64,000 nt of DNA from DATAEG01 sp963703085 (GCA_963703085.1 OY969789.1:3348001-3412000); one strand, 5' to 3'; shown: positions 42,201 through 50,369, numbered from the stretch's first letter. Notes: generated by a model from the sequence alone, not told the origin. Numbers and translations: made by a program.

Positions 42201-42630
42201 GCAGCACCGCCAACACGATGCCGGTACCGACACTGACCAGGCCGAGCACGCCTTCGATGCGGGTGAGGTCGACATCGTCGGTCTGCAGGCTGTTCCAGTG
42301 CGTGGTGACGACGAGGAACACGACACCGCCGAGCACCACCGAGAGCACCTGGTAGACCACGGCCAACAGCAGCGCGGCGCGCAACCTGCGGCGCAACGCA
42401 CTGCCCAGGATGAGCAGGGAGACGACGAGGAACAGGCTGGCGTTGGCCGGGACGTTGATCAGGCCGAAGGTGTCATCGACCCAATGCGTCCAGTGAAAAC
42501 CGCGCAACGCAAAGCTGAGCAGCGACCAGATCCCGGCGACGGTCACGATCCGTCCGGCCCAGGCAGCGATCGCGTCTTTGGCGTCCGGAGAGCGCCGGAG
42601 CCAGGCCCGGCTGTCAGTGGTGGCAGTCAT
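39274..42630 (-). CDS. lysX: Bifunctional lysyl-phosphatidylglycerol synthase/lysyl-tRNA synthetase LysX
   Basis: A 1118-residue fusion. The first 250 residues have about seven membrane helices. They are followed by a flippase/transferase DUF2156-type domain (DSLGYFATRRDKSVIFSPDG; SLNFAMFRSVFSSTDRVGAG) that moves Lys from Lys-tRNA to phosphatidylglycerol. From about 650 comes a class II LysRS: the OB-fold (VSVAGRVRALRDLGGVTFAV), motif 2 (FELNRNFRNEGADATHNPEF) and motif 3 (GLGLGVDRLVMVLTG). LysX makes the membrane less negative and confers resistance to cationic peptides in mycobacteria. The full-length frame has no breaks. A separate housekeeping lysS should exist elsewhere. Confidence 0.93.
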   Translation of the reverse strand: MTATTDSRAWLRRSPDAKDAIAAWAGRIVTVAGIWSLLSFALRGFHWTHWVDDTFGLINVPANASLFLVVSLLILGSALRRRLRAALLLAVVYQVLSVVLGGVVFLVVTTHWNSLQTDDVDLTRIEGVLGLVSVGTGIVLAVLLWLCRSAFPARLARGSRVASLVVLGLGLAVSITVTALLTEAFPHTLRSTRERVDWSIRTALGDSNAVGLHGHHGHHWIEALAGLMSAMSVLAAAGVFLRSSRAKQYLGALDELAVRRLLLEAGDRDSLGYFATRRDKSVIFSPDGRAAVTYRVLASVSLASADPIGHPASWPAAIEAWLAEARGHGWFPATLSASEAGANAYVAAGLKALTIGDEAIIDVDGFGLEGHTMRPVRQAVTRIRRSGYTLSARRHGDIGAPELADLAQRTEDWRGDATERGFSMALNRLGDPADARCVMVTAHDANGRVRGLLSFVPWGARGLSLDVMRRDRDAENGLIEFMVAGLMDACPDLGVRRVSLNFAMFRSVFSSTDRVGAGPVVRLTDAALTVASKFWQIETLYRSNAKYLPGWVPRFMCYDSSLNLTRAAIAAGMAEGFLPSVRPHPPRAAADEIPVAGAGTVALADAVRAQEDELLRPARPLHPISQQQQVRRAKIDLLTESGHCAYPVEVPRTTTIAAVCAAHPDLTAGAGTGQLVSVAGRVRALRDLGGVTFAVVQDAGSTIQVMLTRDDTPPAAFALWKRTVDLGDHVSVTGEVVASKRGERSILLSSWVMAAKCLRPLPGRHAGFSDPDARVRQRYLDLIVNPEALDALHTRSRAVTALRAAFAERGFTEVETPMLQTVHGGAAARPFRTHINAYNVDLYLRIAPELYLKQLCVGGLGKVFELNRNFRNEGADATHNPEFTSVEAYQAYADYTVMRELTRELVLATAVAMHGAPVAIRPDDTGGSHRVDLTAPWPVVPVHRAVSEATGVHVTPETSVHELLGLCATYHLRTETHCGAGDLVVRLYEHLVEKRTTYPTFYTDFPVETSPLTRRHRSDPRLAERWDLVAFGAEIGTAYSELVDPIDQRERLTEQSLRAAAGDPEAMQLDEGFLTALEYAMPPTGGLGLGVDRLVMVLTGATIRATLAFPFVRPAHPR

Positions 42631-42753
42631 CAGTGAGCGTCTCGGGCCGGCTTGGGTCGCCCGGCCACCTCCAGTCCTCCACGATTGCCTTCATCCCTGC
42701 ATTGTCTCCCAGCTGTGCTGACCGTACGTGTGAAGACGCTCCAGGCGGGCCGG

Positions 42754-42759
42754 TAGCGT
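42754..42759 (+). promoter_or_regulatory. -10 element TAGCGT, leaderless promoter
   Basis: TAGCGT ends eight bases before the S9 peptidase ATG (42768). The 137-bp gap to the divergent lysX has no other clear element. Confidence 0.45.
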
Positions 42760-42767
42760 CGGTTGCC

Positions 42768-44843
42768 ATGACCGCACCGCCTGCCGCGCCCCCCGTCACT
42801 GCCTTCACCGATCTCGCCGCCTATGCAGCGCTGCCCCGGGCCACGGCGCTGGCCCTCAGCGCCGACGGCAGCCGGTTGGTGGCGACGGTGTCCCGGCCGG
42901 ACGAGAAGGGCGCCAAGTACGTCAGCTCGTTGTGGGAGCTCGACCCGACCGGGCAGCAGGAACCGGTCCGGCTCACCTGGTCGCAGCAGGGCGAATCGGG
43001 TGCCGTATTCCGCAGCGACGGAGCGTTGCTGTTCACCTCTGGCCGACCTCGTCCGAACGGCGACGAGGATGAGGCCAACGCCGTGTGGGAGCTGCCGCGG
43101 ACCGGCGAGGCCCGGGTGATCGCCTCGTCACCGGCCGACCTGCACGGCGTGGTGACTGCCCGGTCGGCACGCACGGTGCTGGTTTCCGGCAGCCGGCTCG
43201 TTACCGCCCGGGATGCCGGTGACGACGAGGCCCGCCGCAAGGACCGGAAGGAGCGCAAACTCAGCGCGATCCTGCACACCGGCATGCCGATCCGTTACTG
43301 GGACCACGAGTTGGGCGACGAGTCGCTGCGGCTCTTTGTGCTCGGCGATCCCGATCCCGATGCCGATCCCAATGGCGATGCAGCTGCCCACGCCGAGCTG
43401 CGCGACCTGGCACCCGATGCCGGCTTCGCGCTGCACAACTCGAGCTGCTCGCTGAGCGCGGACGGGACGACAGCGGTCGCATCCTGGACCGAGCGCCGCC
43501 GCGGTGGCGCGACGTCGACCGGTGTGGTGGTCATCGACGTGCCCTCCGCCGAGCGTCGGGTGCTCGTCGCAGGGCCGGAGGCGGACAGCTCCGACCCGGT
43601 GATCTCACCGGACGCAGCTCTGGTTGCGCTGGCTCGGGAGACCCACCCGGACTACGCCACGCCATTCCGGTACGGCGTGGAGATCCACTCCCTGGCCGGC
43701 GCGGCGGCGGTCACCGCCGAGCTCGGCGATCTGTGGCCGACCGAGTGGGTCTGGTCGCCGGACTCCACGACGCTGTTCGTCGCCGGTGACTGGCACGGGC
43801 GCGGCGCGGTGCTCGCCGTCGACGCGAACACCGGCTCGGTGGCGCGCCGGTTGGCCGCCGACGCGGTGTACAGCTCGCTGCAGGCCGCTCCGGACGGTTC
43901 GCTGTACGCGTTGCGCGCGACGGTCGACGCACCGGCCCATCCGGTGCGGCTCGACTCGGCGGCTACCGATCAACGTCCTGTCCTGCTGCGTTCCCCAGCC
44001 GCCAGTCCGGCATTGCCGGGCACACTGACCGAGGTGGAGACAACCGTCGATGGCGCTGGCGTGCGCGGCTGGCTGTGCCTGCCCGATCAGGCGGACGGTC
44101 CGGCGCCGCTGCAGGTCTGGGTGCACGGCGGGCCGTTCGGCTCCTGGAACGCCTGGAGCTGGCGGTGGAATCCGTGGGTCGCCGTGGCGCACGGTTACGC
44201 AGTGCTCTTGCCGGACCCCGCGTTGTCCACCGGGTACGGCACTGCGGGTATCCATCGAGCCTGGCCGCATCGTGCTGCCGTGGTCTGGCGTGAAGTGGCG
44301 GCGCTTTTGGACGCGGTGTTGCAGCGTGACGACGTCGACCCCGAGCGCACGGCGTGCCTCGGCGGGTCGTTCGGCGGTTACATGACGAACTGGATCGCCG
44401 GGCACACCGACCGCTTCAAGGCGATCGTGACGCACGCCGGGTTATGGGCGCTGGACCAGCAGCATCCGACGACCGACGCGGCGGAGTACAAGACGCGCAT
44501 CTTCGAAACACCGGCCGAGCATCCGGACTGGTATGCGGACAACTCGCCGAACAACTTCATCGACAGCATCAGCACACCCATGCTCGTGATCCACGGCAAC
44601 CGCGACTACCGGGTGCCGGTGAGCGAGGCGCTGCGCCTCTGGTGGGATCTGGTGAGTCACTTCGACGGTGCGCCCGACGAGCTGCCGCACCGCTTCCTGC
44701 AACTGACCGGAGAGAATCATTGGGTGCTCAGCCCCGGCAACGCGGAGATCTGGTACGCCGTCGTGCTCGGATTCCTGGACCAGCACGTCCGCGGTGGGCC
44801 GCCGCTTGATGCATCGATCGTGTCCGGAAAGGCTGGCTCATGA
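42768..44843 (+). CDS. S9-family (prolyl oligopeptidase-like) serine peptidase
   Basis: A 691-residue cytosolic peptidase. The first 420 residues form the beta-propeller that filters substrates (repeated SADGSRLVA-, SPDSTTLFVA- and APDGSLYAL-like blades). The C-terminal alpha/beta-hydrolase domain has the nucleophile Ser near 534 in CLGGSFGGYMTNW, Asp in VIHGNRDYRVPVSEAL and His in GENHWVLSPGN. These are the S9C acylaminoacyl-peptidase/dipeptidyl-peptidase markers. No signal peptide is seen. The ATG is placed by the -10 element eight bases upstream. It is probably a peptide-degrading housekeeping enzyme. Confidence 0.9.
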   Translation: MTAPPAAPPVTAFTDLAAYAALPRATALALSADGSRLVATVSRPDEKGAKYVSSLWELDPTGQQEPVRLTWSQQGESGAVFRSDGALLFTSGRPRPNGDEDEANAVWELPRTGEARVIASSPADLHGVVTARSARTVLVSGSRLVTARDAGDDEARRKDRKERKLSAILHTGMPIRYWDHELGDESLRLFVLGDPDPDADPNGDAAAHAELRDLAPDAGFALHNSSCSLSADGTTAVASWTERRRGGATSTGVVVIDVPSAERRVLVAGPEADSSDPVISPDAALVALARETHPDYATPFRYGVEIHSLAGAAAVTAELGDLWPTEWVWSPDSTTLFVAGDWHGRGAVLAVDANTGSVARRLAADAVYSSLQAAPDGSLYALRATVDAPAHPVRLDSAATDQRPVLLRSPAASPALPGTLTEVETTVDGAGVRGWLCLPDQADGPAPLQVWVHGGPFGSWNAWSWRWNPWVAVAHGYAVLLPDPALSTGYGTAGIHRAWPHRAAVVWREVAALLDAVLQRDDVDPERTACLGGSFGGYMTNWIAGHTDRFKAIVTHAGLWALDQQHPTTDAAEYKTRIFETPAEHPDWYADNSPNNFIDSISTPMLVIHGNRDYRVPVSEALRLWWDLVSHFDGAPDELPHRFLQLTGENHWVLSPGNAEIWYAVVLGFLDQHVRGGPPLDASIVSGKAGS

Positions 44844-44913
44844 GCATAAGGAGAGATCGCGCCGACCGTAGGTCCAGGCGCGTGCATCCGGCTGAGCGTG
44901 CGAAGCCGGGGCC

Positions 44914-45777
44914 ATGAACGCAGCACAGTTGGCTGGTCGGGCGCATCGGGCACTGGAGCCGTTGCACGCAATGATCTACTTCGCCCCCGACGCGGAAGCA
45001 ACTTTCGTGCAGGCCGGGCTGCGACCCGGTCGGATGTGTTATTTCGCGCCGCGCGCCGCTGCCATGGGGGCGGTCGGCGCCGGACCGGTCGCCGCGACGT
45101 TCTACAACTTCAACCCGGCCATCGTCGCGCGCCACGTGCCGCGGTGCTGGGGGCTGGTGGCTCCGGATCGGTTGGTCGAGTTGCGCCTCGAAGTCGCCGA
45201 GGCGGCGCTGCGGCGACTGCTCGGCGAGGATGCGATCGGATCGGCAGAACTCGCCGAACTCGCCGAACTGGCCGAGCAGGCAGTCACCGGGTGCGACCGC
45301 GCCGGCCGGCCGCTGTACGCCGCACACGCCGACCTCACCTGGCCGGACGGTCCGACGCACCTGCGCCTGTGGCATGCGGTCACGCTGCTGCGCGAGCACC
45401 GTGGCGACGGGCATGTCGCGGCCCTGCTGGGGCACGGACTGGGCGGGCTGGACGCGCTGGTGACGCACACCGAAACCGGTCGCGGGTTCCTGCCGGAGAG
45501 CGCGCAGGCATCGCGCGGCTGGACGGCGCAGGAGTGGGACGAGGCGCGCGCCGGGCTGCGCGCGCGTGGGTTGGTCGACGAGAACGGGTTGACCGGGGTC
45601 GGCGATGCGCTGCGCGCCAGCATCGAGACCGAGACCGACCAGCTCGCCCGGTCGCCGTGGGATCACCTCGGCGCCGACGCAACCGCGCGAGTGGTCGACC
45701 TCGGCAAAAGGTTTTCCCGGGTCGTCGTCGGTAACGGTGCGTTCCCGCCCGGCGTCTTCGCCACCCCCACCCGATGA
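44914..45777 (+). CDS. SCO6745-family (SalK-like) protein
   Basis: A 287-residue protein similar in layout to the SCO6745 family of actinobacteria. It begins with a helical start and the motif YFAPDAEATFVQAGLRPGRM, then CYFAPRAAAMGAVGAGPVAA and FYNFNPAIVARHVPRCW. The C-terminal half resembles a winged-helix (RGWTAQEWDEARAGLRARGL). Function unknown; SalK of salinosporamide clusters is a regulator candidate of similar type. It stands alone downstream of the S9 gene and before a decayed aminotransferase. Confidence 0.75.
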   Translation: MNAAQLAGRAHRALEPLHAMIYFAPDAEATFVQAGLRPGRMCYFAPRAAAMGAVGAGPVAATFYNFNPAIVARHVPRCWGLVAPDRLVELRLEVAEAALRRLLGEDAIGSAELAELAELAEQAVTGCDRAGRPLYAAHADLTWPDGPTHLRLWHAVTLLREHRGDGHVAALLGHGLGGLDALVTHTETGRGFLPESAQASRGWTAQEWDEARAGLRARGLVDENGLTGVGDALRASIETETDQLARSPWDHLGADATARVVDLGKRFSRVVVGNGAFPPGVFATPTR

Positions 45778-45813
45778 ACCCCCCGGCGGACCGGACCGAT
45801 CAGCGACCATGAA

Positions 45814-45993
45814 ATGCGCGTGCTGAGTTCCAGCTCGATCCGAACGTTGTGTACCTGAATCACGGCGCGTTCGCAGCGGTGCCCCGTCTTCTGGTTCGAC
45901 GGCGCGGGCTACCTGCGCATCGCCGGTCAGGTCTACAACTCACTCGAGGACTACGCGACCCTCGCCGGCGCCTTGAACTCGTTCAGGCGATGA
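45814..45993 (+). pseudogene. Remnant of a class-V aminotransferase (isopenicillin-N-epimerase-like)
   Basis: Two family ends are joined without the middle. Bases 45825-45885 read EFQLDPNVVYLNHGAFAAVP, the near-invariant N-terminus of isopenicillin-N-epimerase-like class V aminotransferases. Then, in the next frame, 45886-45993 read VFWFDGAGYLRIAGQVYNSL, EDYATLAGALNSF and a stop, their usual C-terminus. About 320 residues including the pyridoxal-phosphate Lys are missing, and the start is also out of frame. It therefore cannot give an enzyme. The gene is convergent with ald. Confidence 0.75.
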
Positions 45994-46003
45994 GCCGGGC
46001 GCG

Positions 46004-47116
46004 TCAGAGCAGCTCGGACAGCTCTCGCCCGGTGTATCCGTGCGCCTCGGCGACGGCGGCATTGGTCAGCTCGCCGTCGTGGGTGTTGAGGCCCAGTGCC
46101 AGCGCCGGGTCGCGCCGCAGCGCCCCTTGCCAGCCGCGGTTCGCCAGCTCTACCGCGTAAGGCAGGGTCACGTTGGTCAACGCGAAGGTCGACGTGTGCG
46201 GCACGGCGCCGGGCATGTTCGCCACGCAGTAGAAGACCGAGTCGTGCACCCGGAACGTCGGCTCGTCATGGGTGGTTGGCCGGGAGTCCTCGAAGCAGCC
46301 ACCCTGGTCGATGGAGATGTCCACCAGCACCGAGCCCGGCTTCATCCGGGAAACCAGCTCGTTGCTGATCAACTTCGGTGCTTTGGCGCCGGCAACCAGC
46401 ACCGCACCGATCACCAGGTCGGCGTCCAGCACGGCAAGCTCCAGTTCCAGGGCGTTGGAGGTGACGGTCTGGCAGTGGCCCTGGTAGATCGCGTCGATCT
46501 GCCGCAGCCGGCCGACGTTGCGGTCCAGCAGCAGCACCTCAGCCTGCATGCCGAGCGCGATCGCGGCGGCGTTCTGACCCGACACACCGGCGCCGATCAC
46601 GACGACCTTCGCGGCATAGACGCCCGGCACGCCGCCCATCAGCACACCGCGGCCGCCGCCCTGGCGCATCAAGTGGTACGAGCCGACTTGCGGAGCAAGC
46701 CGGCCGGCCACCTCGCTCATCGGCGCGAGCAGCGGCAGCGACCCGTCGGCCAGCTGCACGGTCTCGTAGGCGATCCCGGTGGTGCCGGCCGCCAGCAACG
46801 CATCGGTGCAGCCCTTGTCGGCCGCCAGGTGCAGGTAGGTGAACAGCACCTGGTCCTTGCGCATCCGGTGGTATTCCTCGGCAATCGGCTCCTTCACCTT
46901 CAGGATCAGCTCGCCCTCGCCCCACACCGCGTCCGCGCTGGGCAGGATGCTGGCGCCGGCGGCCACATACGCCTGGTCGGGCAGGGCCGAACCGACACCG
47001 GCGCCCTGTTCAATGACGACCTCGTGGCCGTTGCGGACCAGTTCATGCACGCCGGCCGGAGTGATAGCCACCCGGTACTCGTTGTTCTTGACCTCTTTGG
47101 GAATGCCGACCTTCAC
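46004..47116 (-). CDS. ald: Alanine dehydrogenase
   Basis: A 370-residue NAD-dependent enzyme that interconverts L-alanine and pyruvate plus ammonia. Markers are the N-terminus VGIPKEVKNNEYRVAITPAG, the pyruvate-binding ILKVKEP, FTYLHLAADKG with the catalytic His, and the Rossmann motif VVIGAGVSGQNAAAIALGM. DISIDQGGCFEDSRPTTHDE is also diagnostic. The GTG at 47116 has GGAGG 8 nt upstream and gives the normal length of 370-371; the frame upstream to 47356 lies over the divergent lrp gene. The neighbour Lrp-type regulator probably controls it (AldR in mycobacteria). Confidence 0.95.
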   Translation of the reverse strand: MKVGIPKEVKNNEYRVAITPAGVHELVRNGHEVVIEQGAGVGSALPDQAYVAAGASILPSADAVWGEGELILKVKEPIAEEYHRMRKDQVLFTYLHLAADKGCTDALLAAGTTGIAYETVQLADGSLPLLAPMSEVAGRLAPQVGSYHLMRQGGGRGVLMGGVPGVYAAKVVVIGAGVSGQNAAAIALGMQAEVLLLDRNVGRLRQIDAIYQGHCQTVTSNALELELAVLDADLVIGAVLVAGAKAPKLISNELVSRMKPGSVLVDISIDQGGCFEDSRPTTHDEPTFRVHDSVFYCVANMPGAVPHTSTFALTNVTLPYAVELANRGWQGALRRDPALALGLNTHDGELTNAAVAEAHGYTGRELSELL

Positions 47117-47170
47117 TGGAGATCCTCCGCGGGTTGGCGCCGCACCGTTGCGGCGGCTGACGTGCGCTGT

Positions 47171-47189
47171 CGATGATGATGAATCATCG
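47171..47189. promoter_or_regulatory. Inverted repeat, candidate AldR/Lrp operator
   Basis: CGATGAT (47171-47177) and ATCATCG (47183-47189) are an inverted pair with 5-bp spacer in the 120-bp gap between divergent ald and the Lrp gene. It is a plausible operator for both promoters. Confidence 0.5.
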
Positions 47190-47224
47190 GGCAGTGAGGC
47201 GCCAGTGAGCTGAACGATATTCTG

Positions 47225-47230
47225 TACAGT
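47225..47230 (+). promoter_or_regulatory. -10 element TACAGT, leaderless promoter of the Lrp gene
   Basis: TACAGT ends six bases before the GTG at 47237. It is part of the 8-bp palindrome CTGTACAG (47222-47229), so a regulator bound there could also block the promoter. Confidence 0.5.
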
Positions 47231-47236
47231 GCGACT

Positions 47237-47773
47237 GTGGCCGCACAAACTCGGCGCTCCGCCGGTGCCGCACGTTCCGCATCGAACGATGTTCGGTCCG
47301 GCCCGGACTCCGCTCCGGCTCCGCTCGACGAGGTGGACCGGCGGATTCTGGACCACCTCGCCGAGGACGCCCGGCTGCCGAACAACGCGCTGGCGCAGCG
47401 GGTCGGTATTGCCCCGTCCACCTGCCTGGCCCGAGTCCGGGCATTACGGGAACGCGGCGTGATTCGTGGCTACCACGCCGACATCGACCCGGTAGCGCTC
47501 GGCCGGCCGATCCAGGCGATGATCGCCGTGCGGTTGCAGTCACACGCCCGGGGCCACATCAGCCAGTTCGCCGGCAAGGTGGCCGAACTGCCCGAGGTGC
47601 TCAACGTGTTCTTCCTGGCCGGCGCAGTCGACTTCTACGTGCACATCGCGGCGTCCTGCACCCAGGCGCTGCGCGACTTCGTGGTGGTGAACCTCAGTGG
47701 CAATCCGGACGTCGCGCTGACCGAGACGAACCTGATCTTCGAACACGTCCGAGCCAGCCGGAACGTGTCGTGA
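47237..47773 (+). CDS. aldR: Lrp/AsnC-family regulator (AldR-like)
   Basis: A 178-residue regulator. After about 28 variable residues comes the winged helix (LDEVDRRILDHLAEDARLPN, NALAQRVGIAPSTCLARVRA). The RAM ligand-binding domain follows (AMIAVRLQSHARGHISQFAG; LPEVLNVFFLAGAVDFYVHI). Such proteins form octamers and sense amino acids. The divergent ald makes alanine or a related amino acid the probable effector, as for AldR of mycobacteria. The symbol is by synteny. GTG start is placed by the -10 six bases before. Confidence 0.88.
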   Translation: MAAQTRRSAGAARSASNDVRSGPDSAPAPLDEVDRRILDHLAEDARLPNNALAQRVGIAPSTCLARVRALRERGVIRGYHADIDPVALGRPIQAMIAVRLQSHARGHISQFAGKVAELPEVLNVFFLAGAVDFYVHIAASCTQALRDFVVVNLSGNPDVALTETNLIFEHVRASRNVS

Positions 47774-47781
47774 TACCGCAC

Positions 47782-47787
47782 TAGGGT
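47782..47787 (+). promoter_or_regulatory. -10 element TAGGGT, leaderless promoter
   Basis: TAGGGT ends seven bases before the methyltransferase ATG at 47795, which is only 21 bp after the Lrp gene; the methyltransferase thus has its own leaderless start. Confidence 0.5.
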
Positions 47788-47794
47788 CGTCGCT

Positions 47795-48529
47795 ATGACC
47801 GCACCGTCCACACCCCGCCGGCTGGCGGATCGGGGCGGGCTGGGAGAGATCCTGGCCGGTGTGATCAGCGCGGCGCAGCGCACGACCGCCGCCTCGGCGG
47901 TCAGCGTGCTGGACTGCGGCGGCGGAACCGGCAGTATGGCCGTACCGATCGCGGCCGAGGGCGCCGAGGTCACCGTGGTCGACACCAGCGCGGACGCATT
48001 GGCCACCTTGTCCAGACGGGCCACTGAGGCCGGCGTCGCGCAGCGGGTGCGCGGGGTGCAGGGGGAGCTCGAGACCCTGCCGATGCATGTGCCGGGCGGG
48101 GTCTTCGATCTGGTGCTGCTGCACGACGTTTTGGGCATGGTCGACGATCCGAGTGCGCTCCTGGTGGCGGCCGCCGCGCTGACCCGGCCCGGGGCGGTGG
48201 TGAGCATCCAGGTCGCTAATCCGGCGGCCACCGTCGTGAGCCGTGCAGCCGCCGGCGATCTGTCCGGTGCGCGGGAGGCCCTGCGCGGCGCAGCCGACAG
48301 CCGACCGCGCGACATCGAGCTGGGCCGGCTCGTCGAGTTGGTCGCTGCGGCCGGTCTGCGGGCGGAACGCAGGGTCGGGCTCACCGCGATATCCGGCTGG
48401 ATCGCCGCCGGATCGCCCGGCCGGCCGCAACCGGAGCTGGCGACGCTGGACCGTGAGGTCGCCGAACTCTCGCCGTTCCGGGAGATTGCGCCCGCGCTGC
48501 TCGTCCTGGCCCGCCGGCCGGCGCAGTAG
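47795..48529 (+). CDS. SAM-dependent methyltransferase (class I)
   Basis: A 244-residue methyltransferase. SAM motif I is SVLDCGGGTGSMAVPIAAEG, motif II VTVVDTSADALATL, and motif III/IV FDLVLLHDVLGMVDDPSALL. The C-terminal part (ISGWIAAGSPGRPQPELATL) resembles the CmoM/SmtA-like tRNA-modifying group, but there is too little to say so firmly. The substrate is unknown. dinB starts 35 bp downstream and may be co-transcribed. Confidence 0.82.
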   Translation: MTAPSTPRRLADRGGLGEILAGVISAAQRTTAASAVSVLDCGGGTGSMAVPIAAEGAEVTVVDTSADALATLSRRATEAGVAQRVRGVQGELETLPMHVPGGVFDLVLLHDVLGMVDDPSALLVAAAALTRPGAVVSIQVANPAATVVSRAAAGDLSGAREALRGAADSRPRDIELGRLVELVAAAGLRAERRVGLTAISGWIAAGSPGRPQPELATLDREVAELSPFREIAPALLVLARRPAQ

Positions 48530-48563
48530 CCATGTCGCAGCGGGCCAGGGGAGCGGCATAGGG

Positions 48564-49844
48564 ATGGGGCGCAGCGCGGATCTGCCTCGGGTGTCCGGCG
48601 AGACCGACGGCGACGACACCGGGTGCCGGATGCTGCACGTCGACATGGACGCGTTCTTCGCCAGCGTCGAGATCCGGCGGCGACCGGAACTGCGGGACAA
48701 GCCGGTGGTGGTAGGCGGTGGCGTGCGCGGGGTGGTCGCTGCGGCTTCCTACCAGGCCCGTCGGTTCGGCATCCGCAGTGCGATGCCGATGAGCCGCGCC
48801 TTGCGGATGTGCCCGAATCTGGTCGTCCTGCCCCCCGACCGGGCCGCGTACACCGAAGCCTCGCAGCGGGTGATGGCGATCTTCGCCGACGTCACTCCGC
48901 TGGTGGAACCGCTCTCACTGGATGAGGCGTTCCTGGATGTCGCCGGTTCCATCCGGCTGCTCGGCCGACCGGCCGACATCGCCCGGCACATCCGTGCCCG
49001 GGTCGCCGGTGAGCTCGGCCTGACCTGTTCGGTGGGAGTGGCCGCCACCAAGTTCGTCGCCAAGCTCGCCTCGTCCCGGTGCAAGCCGGACGGCCTGCTG
49101 GTGGTTCCGGCCGCCGAGACGTTGGCCTTCCTGCACCCGCTGCCGGTCACCGCGCTGTGGGGCGTGGGGCCGACCACCGCGCAGGCATTGGCCCGGCGCG
49201 GCATTCGCACGGTCGCCGATCTGGCGGCGCTGCCGATCGGGCCGCTGACCCGGGCCGTCGGTGCTGCGTCGGCCGAGCATCTCGCGGCACTGGCTCGCGG
49301 TGAGGATCCGCGCGAGGTCGATCCGGATCGGGTGGAGAAGTCGATCAGTTCAGACCGGACCTTCGATACCGATCTCACCGAGCTGGCCGACGTGCAGCGG
49401 GAGTTGTTGCGGCTGTCCGAAGAGGTCGGCGCGCGGCTGCGCGGGCAGTCCCTGGTGGCCCGGACGGTCGGGATCAAGGTCCGGTATGCCGACTTCCGGA
49501 CGGTGACTCGGGTACGAACCCTGCCGGACTGGACCGAAGCCACCGATGAGATCTATGCGGTCGCCGGCTCCCTGTACCAGGCATTACGGCTGGATCGGCC
49601 GCGTATTCGCCTGCTCGGGGTGAAGGTGGACGGGCTGCGGGATGCCGCCACTACGCCCCGGCAACTGACCCTCGATCTCGGTCTCGACCCGGCCGGAGCG
49701 CCGAACGCGGGCGCGGCGCGCAGGTCGCAGGCCACCAGCGGAGCGCAACGTGCGACCGATGCGGCCACCCAGCGGTTCGGTGTCGGGGCGGTGCGGCCGG
49801 CCTCGTTGCTGGACCGTGCCAACCGGCCCACCGGCGAGCGGTAG
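48564..49844 (+). CDS. dinB: DNA polymerase IV (Y family)
   Basis: A 426-residue translesion polymerase. Catalytic acidic residues are in MLHVDMDAFFASVEIRRRPE and PLSLDEAFLDVAGSIRLLGR. CSVGVAATKFVAKLASSRCK and PDGLL are the palm signature, and LWGVGPTTAQALARRGIRTV is the helix-hairpin-helix thumb. The little-finger domain (VEKSISSDRTFDTDLTELAD) and a 60-residue Ala-rich tail follow. A beta-clamp-binding QLTLDL-type peptide (RQLTLDLGLD) lies near the C-terminus, so it can reach the clamp. The ATG at 48564 is preceded by GGGGAG 11 nt away. Confidence 0.94.
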   Translation: MGRSADLPRVSGETDGDDTGCRMLHVDMDAFFASVEIRRRPELRDKPVVVGGGVRGVVAAASYQARRFGIRSAMPMSRALRMCPNLVVLPPDRAAYTEASQRVMAIFADVTPLVEPLSLDEAFLDVAGSIRLLGRPADIARHIRARVAGELGLTCSVGVAATKFVAKLASSRCKPDGLLVVPAAETLAFLHPLPVTALWGVGPTTAQALARRGIRTVADLAALPIGPLTRAVGAASAEHLAALARGEDPREVDPDRVEKSISSDRTFDTDLTELADVQRELLRLSEEVGARLRGQSLVARTVGIKVRYADFRTVTRVRTLPDWTEATDEIYAVAGSLYQALRLDRPRIRLLGVKVDGLRDAATTPRQLTLDLGLDPAGAPNAGAARRSQATSGAQRATDAATQRFGVGAVRPASLLDRANRPTGER

Positions 49845-49901
49845 GTTCGCAGGCGCAGTTCGCCTTTCGCCATTCATCATCGGCTCGTATGCTCGTGGAT
49901 A

Positions 49902-49918
49902 GCGGGATGCGATCCCGC
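49902..49918 (+). other. Hairpin between dinB and the DUF3040 gene
   Basis: GCGGGAT and ATCCCGC are separated by GCG. A TATGCT hexamer at 49889-49894 just upstream is a possible -10 of the DUF3040 gene, which would put this hairpin in the 5-prime leader. Confidence 0.4.
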
Positions 49919-49979
49919 CGAGTGAGGCTCCAGCCACCAGGGCGGCCACCGGCCGACCCAGACCAGAGGAGGGCATGAG

Positions 49980-50369
49980 ATGCCGCTCTCCGAGCACGAG
50001 CAGCGACTGCTCGAGCAGATCGAGCAAGGTCTCTACGCCGAAGATCCCAAGTTCGCCGCCTCGGTGCGCCGGGTGCGTGCGCGGAGCGGGACTCGACGGC
50101 GCATCATCCTTGCGGCGGTCGGTGTGGTGCTCGGCCTCGGCGTGGTCCTTCTGGCGCTGACCACCAAGCTCATCATCCTGGGCGTGATCGGATTCCTGCT
50201 CATCGTGGGCGCCTGCTTCTACGCGTTGGTCGGGTTGGCCGACCGCAGCACCAGCGGGCCGGTCGGGGTGGTCGATCCGGACGGCTCGACGAAATCCCGG
50301 CGGTCGTCCACCGGCGGGATCAAGGACCGCATGGAAGGCCGCATCCGCCGCCGCTTCGACGAGGAATAG
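49980..50369 (+). CDS. DUF3040 membrane protein
   Basis: A 129-residue protein with the DUF3040 signature MPLSEHEQRLLEQIEQGLYA followed by EDPKFAAS. Two membrane helices cover about residues 43-84 (ILAAVGVVLGLGVVLLAL, then LIILGVIGFLLIVGACFYAL). The C-terminal tail is charged. The family is actinobacterial, of unknown function, and often lies a few genes from mraZ, as here. GAGGAGGGC lies 6 nt before the ATG. Confidence 0.9.
   Translation: MPLSEHEQRLLEQIEQGLYAEDPKFAASVRRVRARSGTRRRIILAAVGVVLGLGVVLLALTTKLIILGVIGFLLIVGACFYALVGLADRSTSGPVGVVDPDGSTKSRRSSTGGIKDRMEGRIRRRFDEE

Noticed and set aside
46004..47356. Ald starting at 47356 (450 residues)
   Set aside because: The additional residues lie over the divergent Lrp gene and its promoter; the GTG at 47116 gives the standard length and has a ribosome-binding site.
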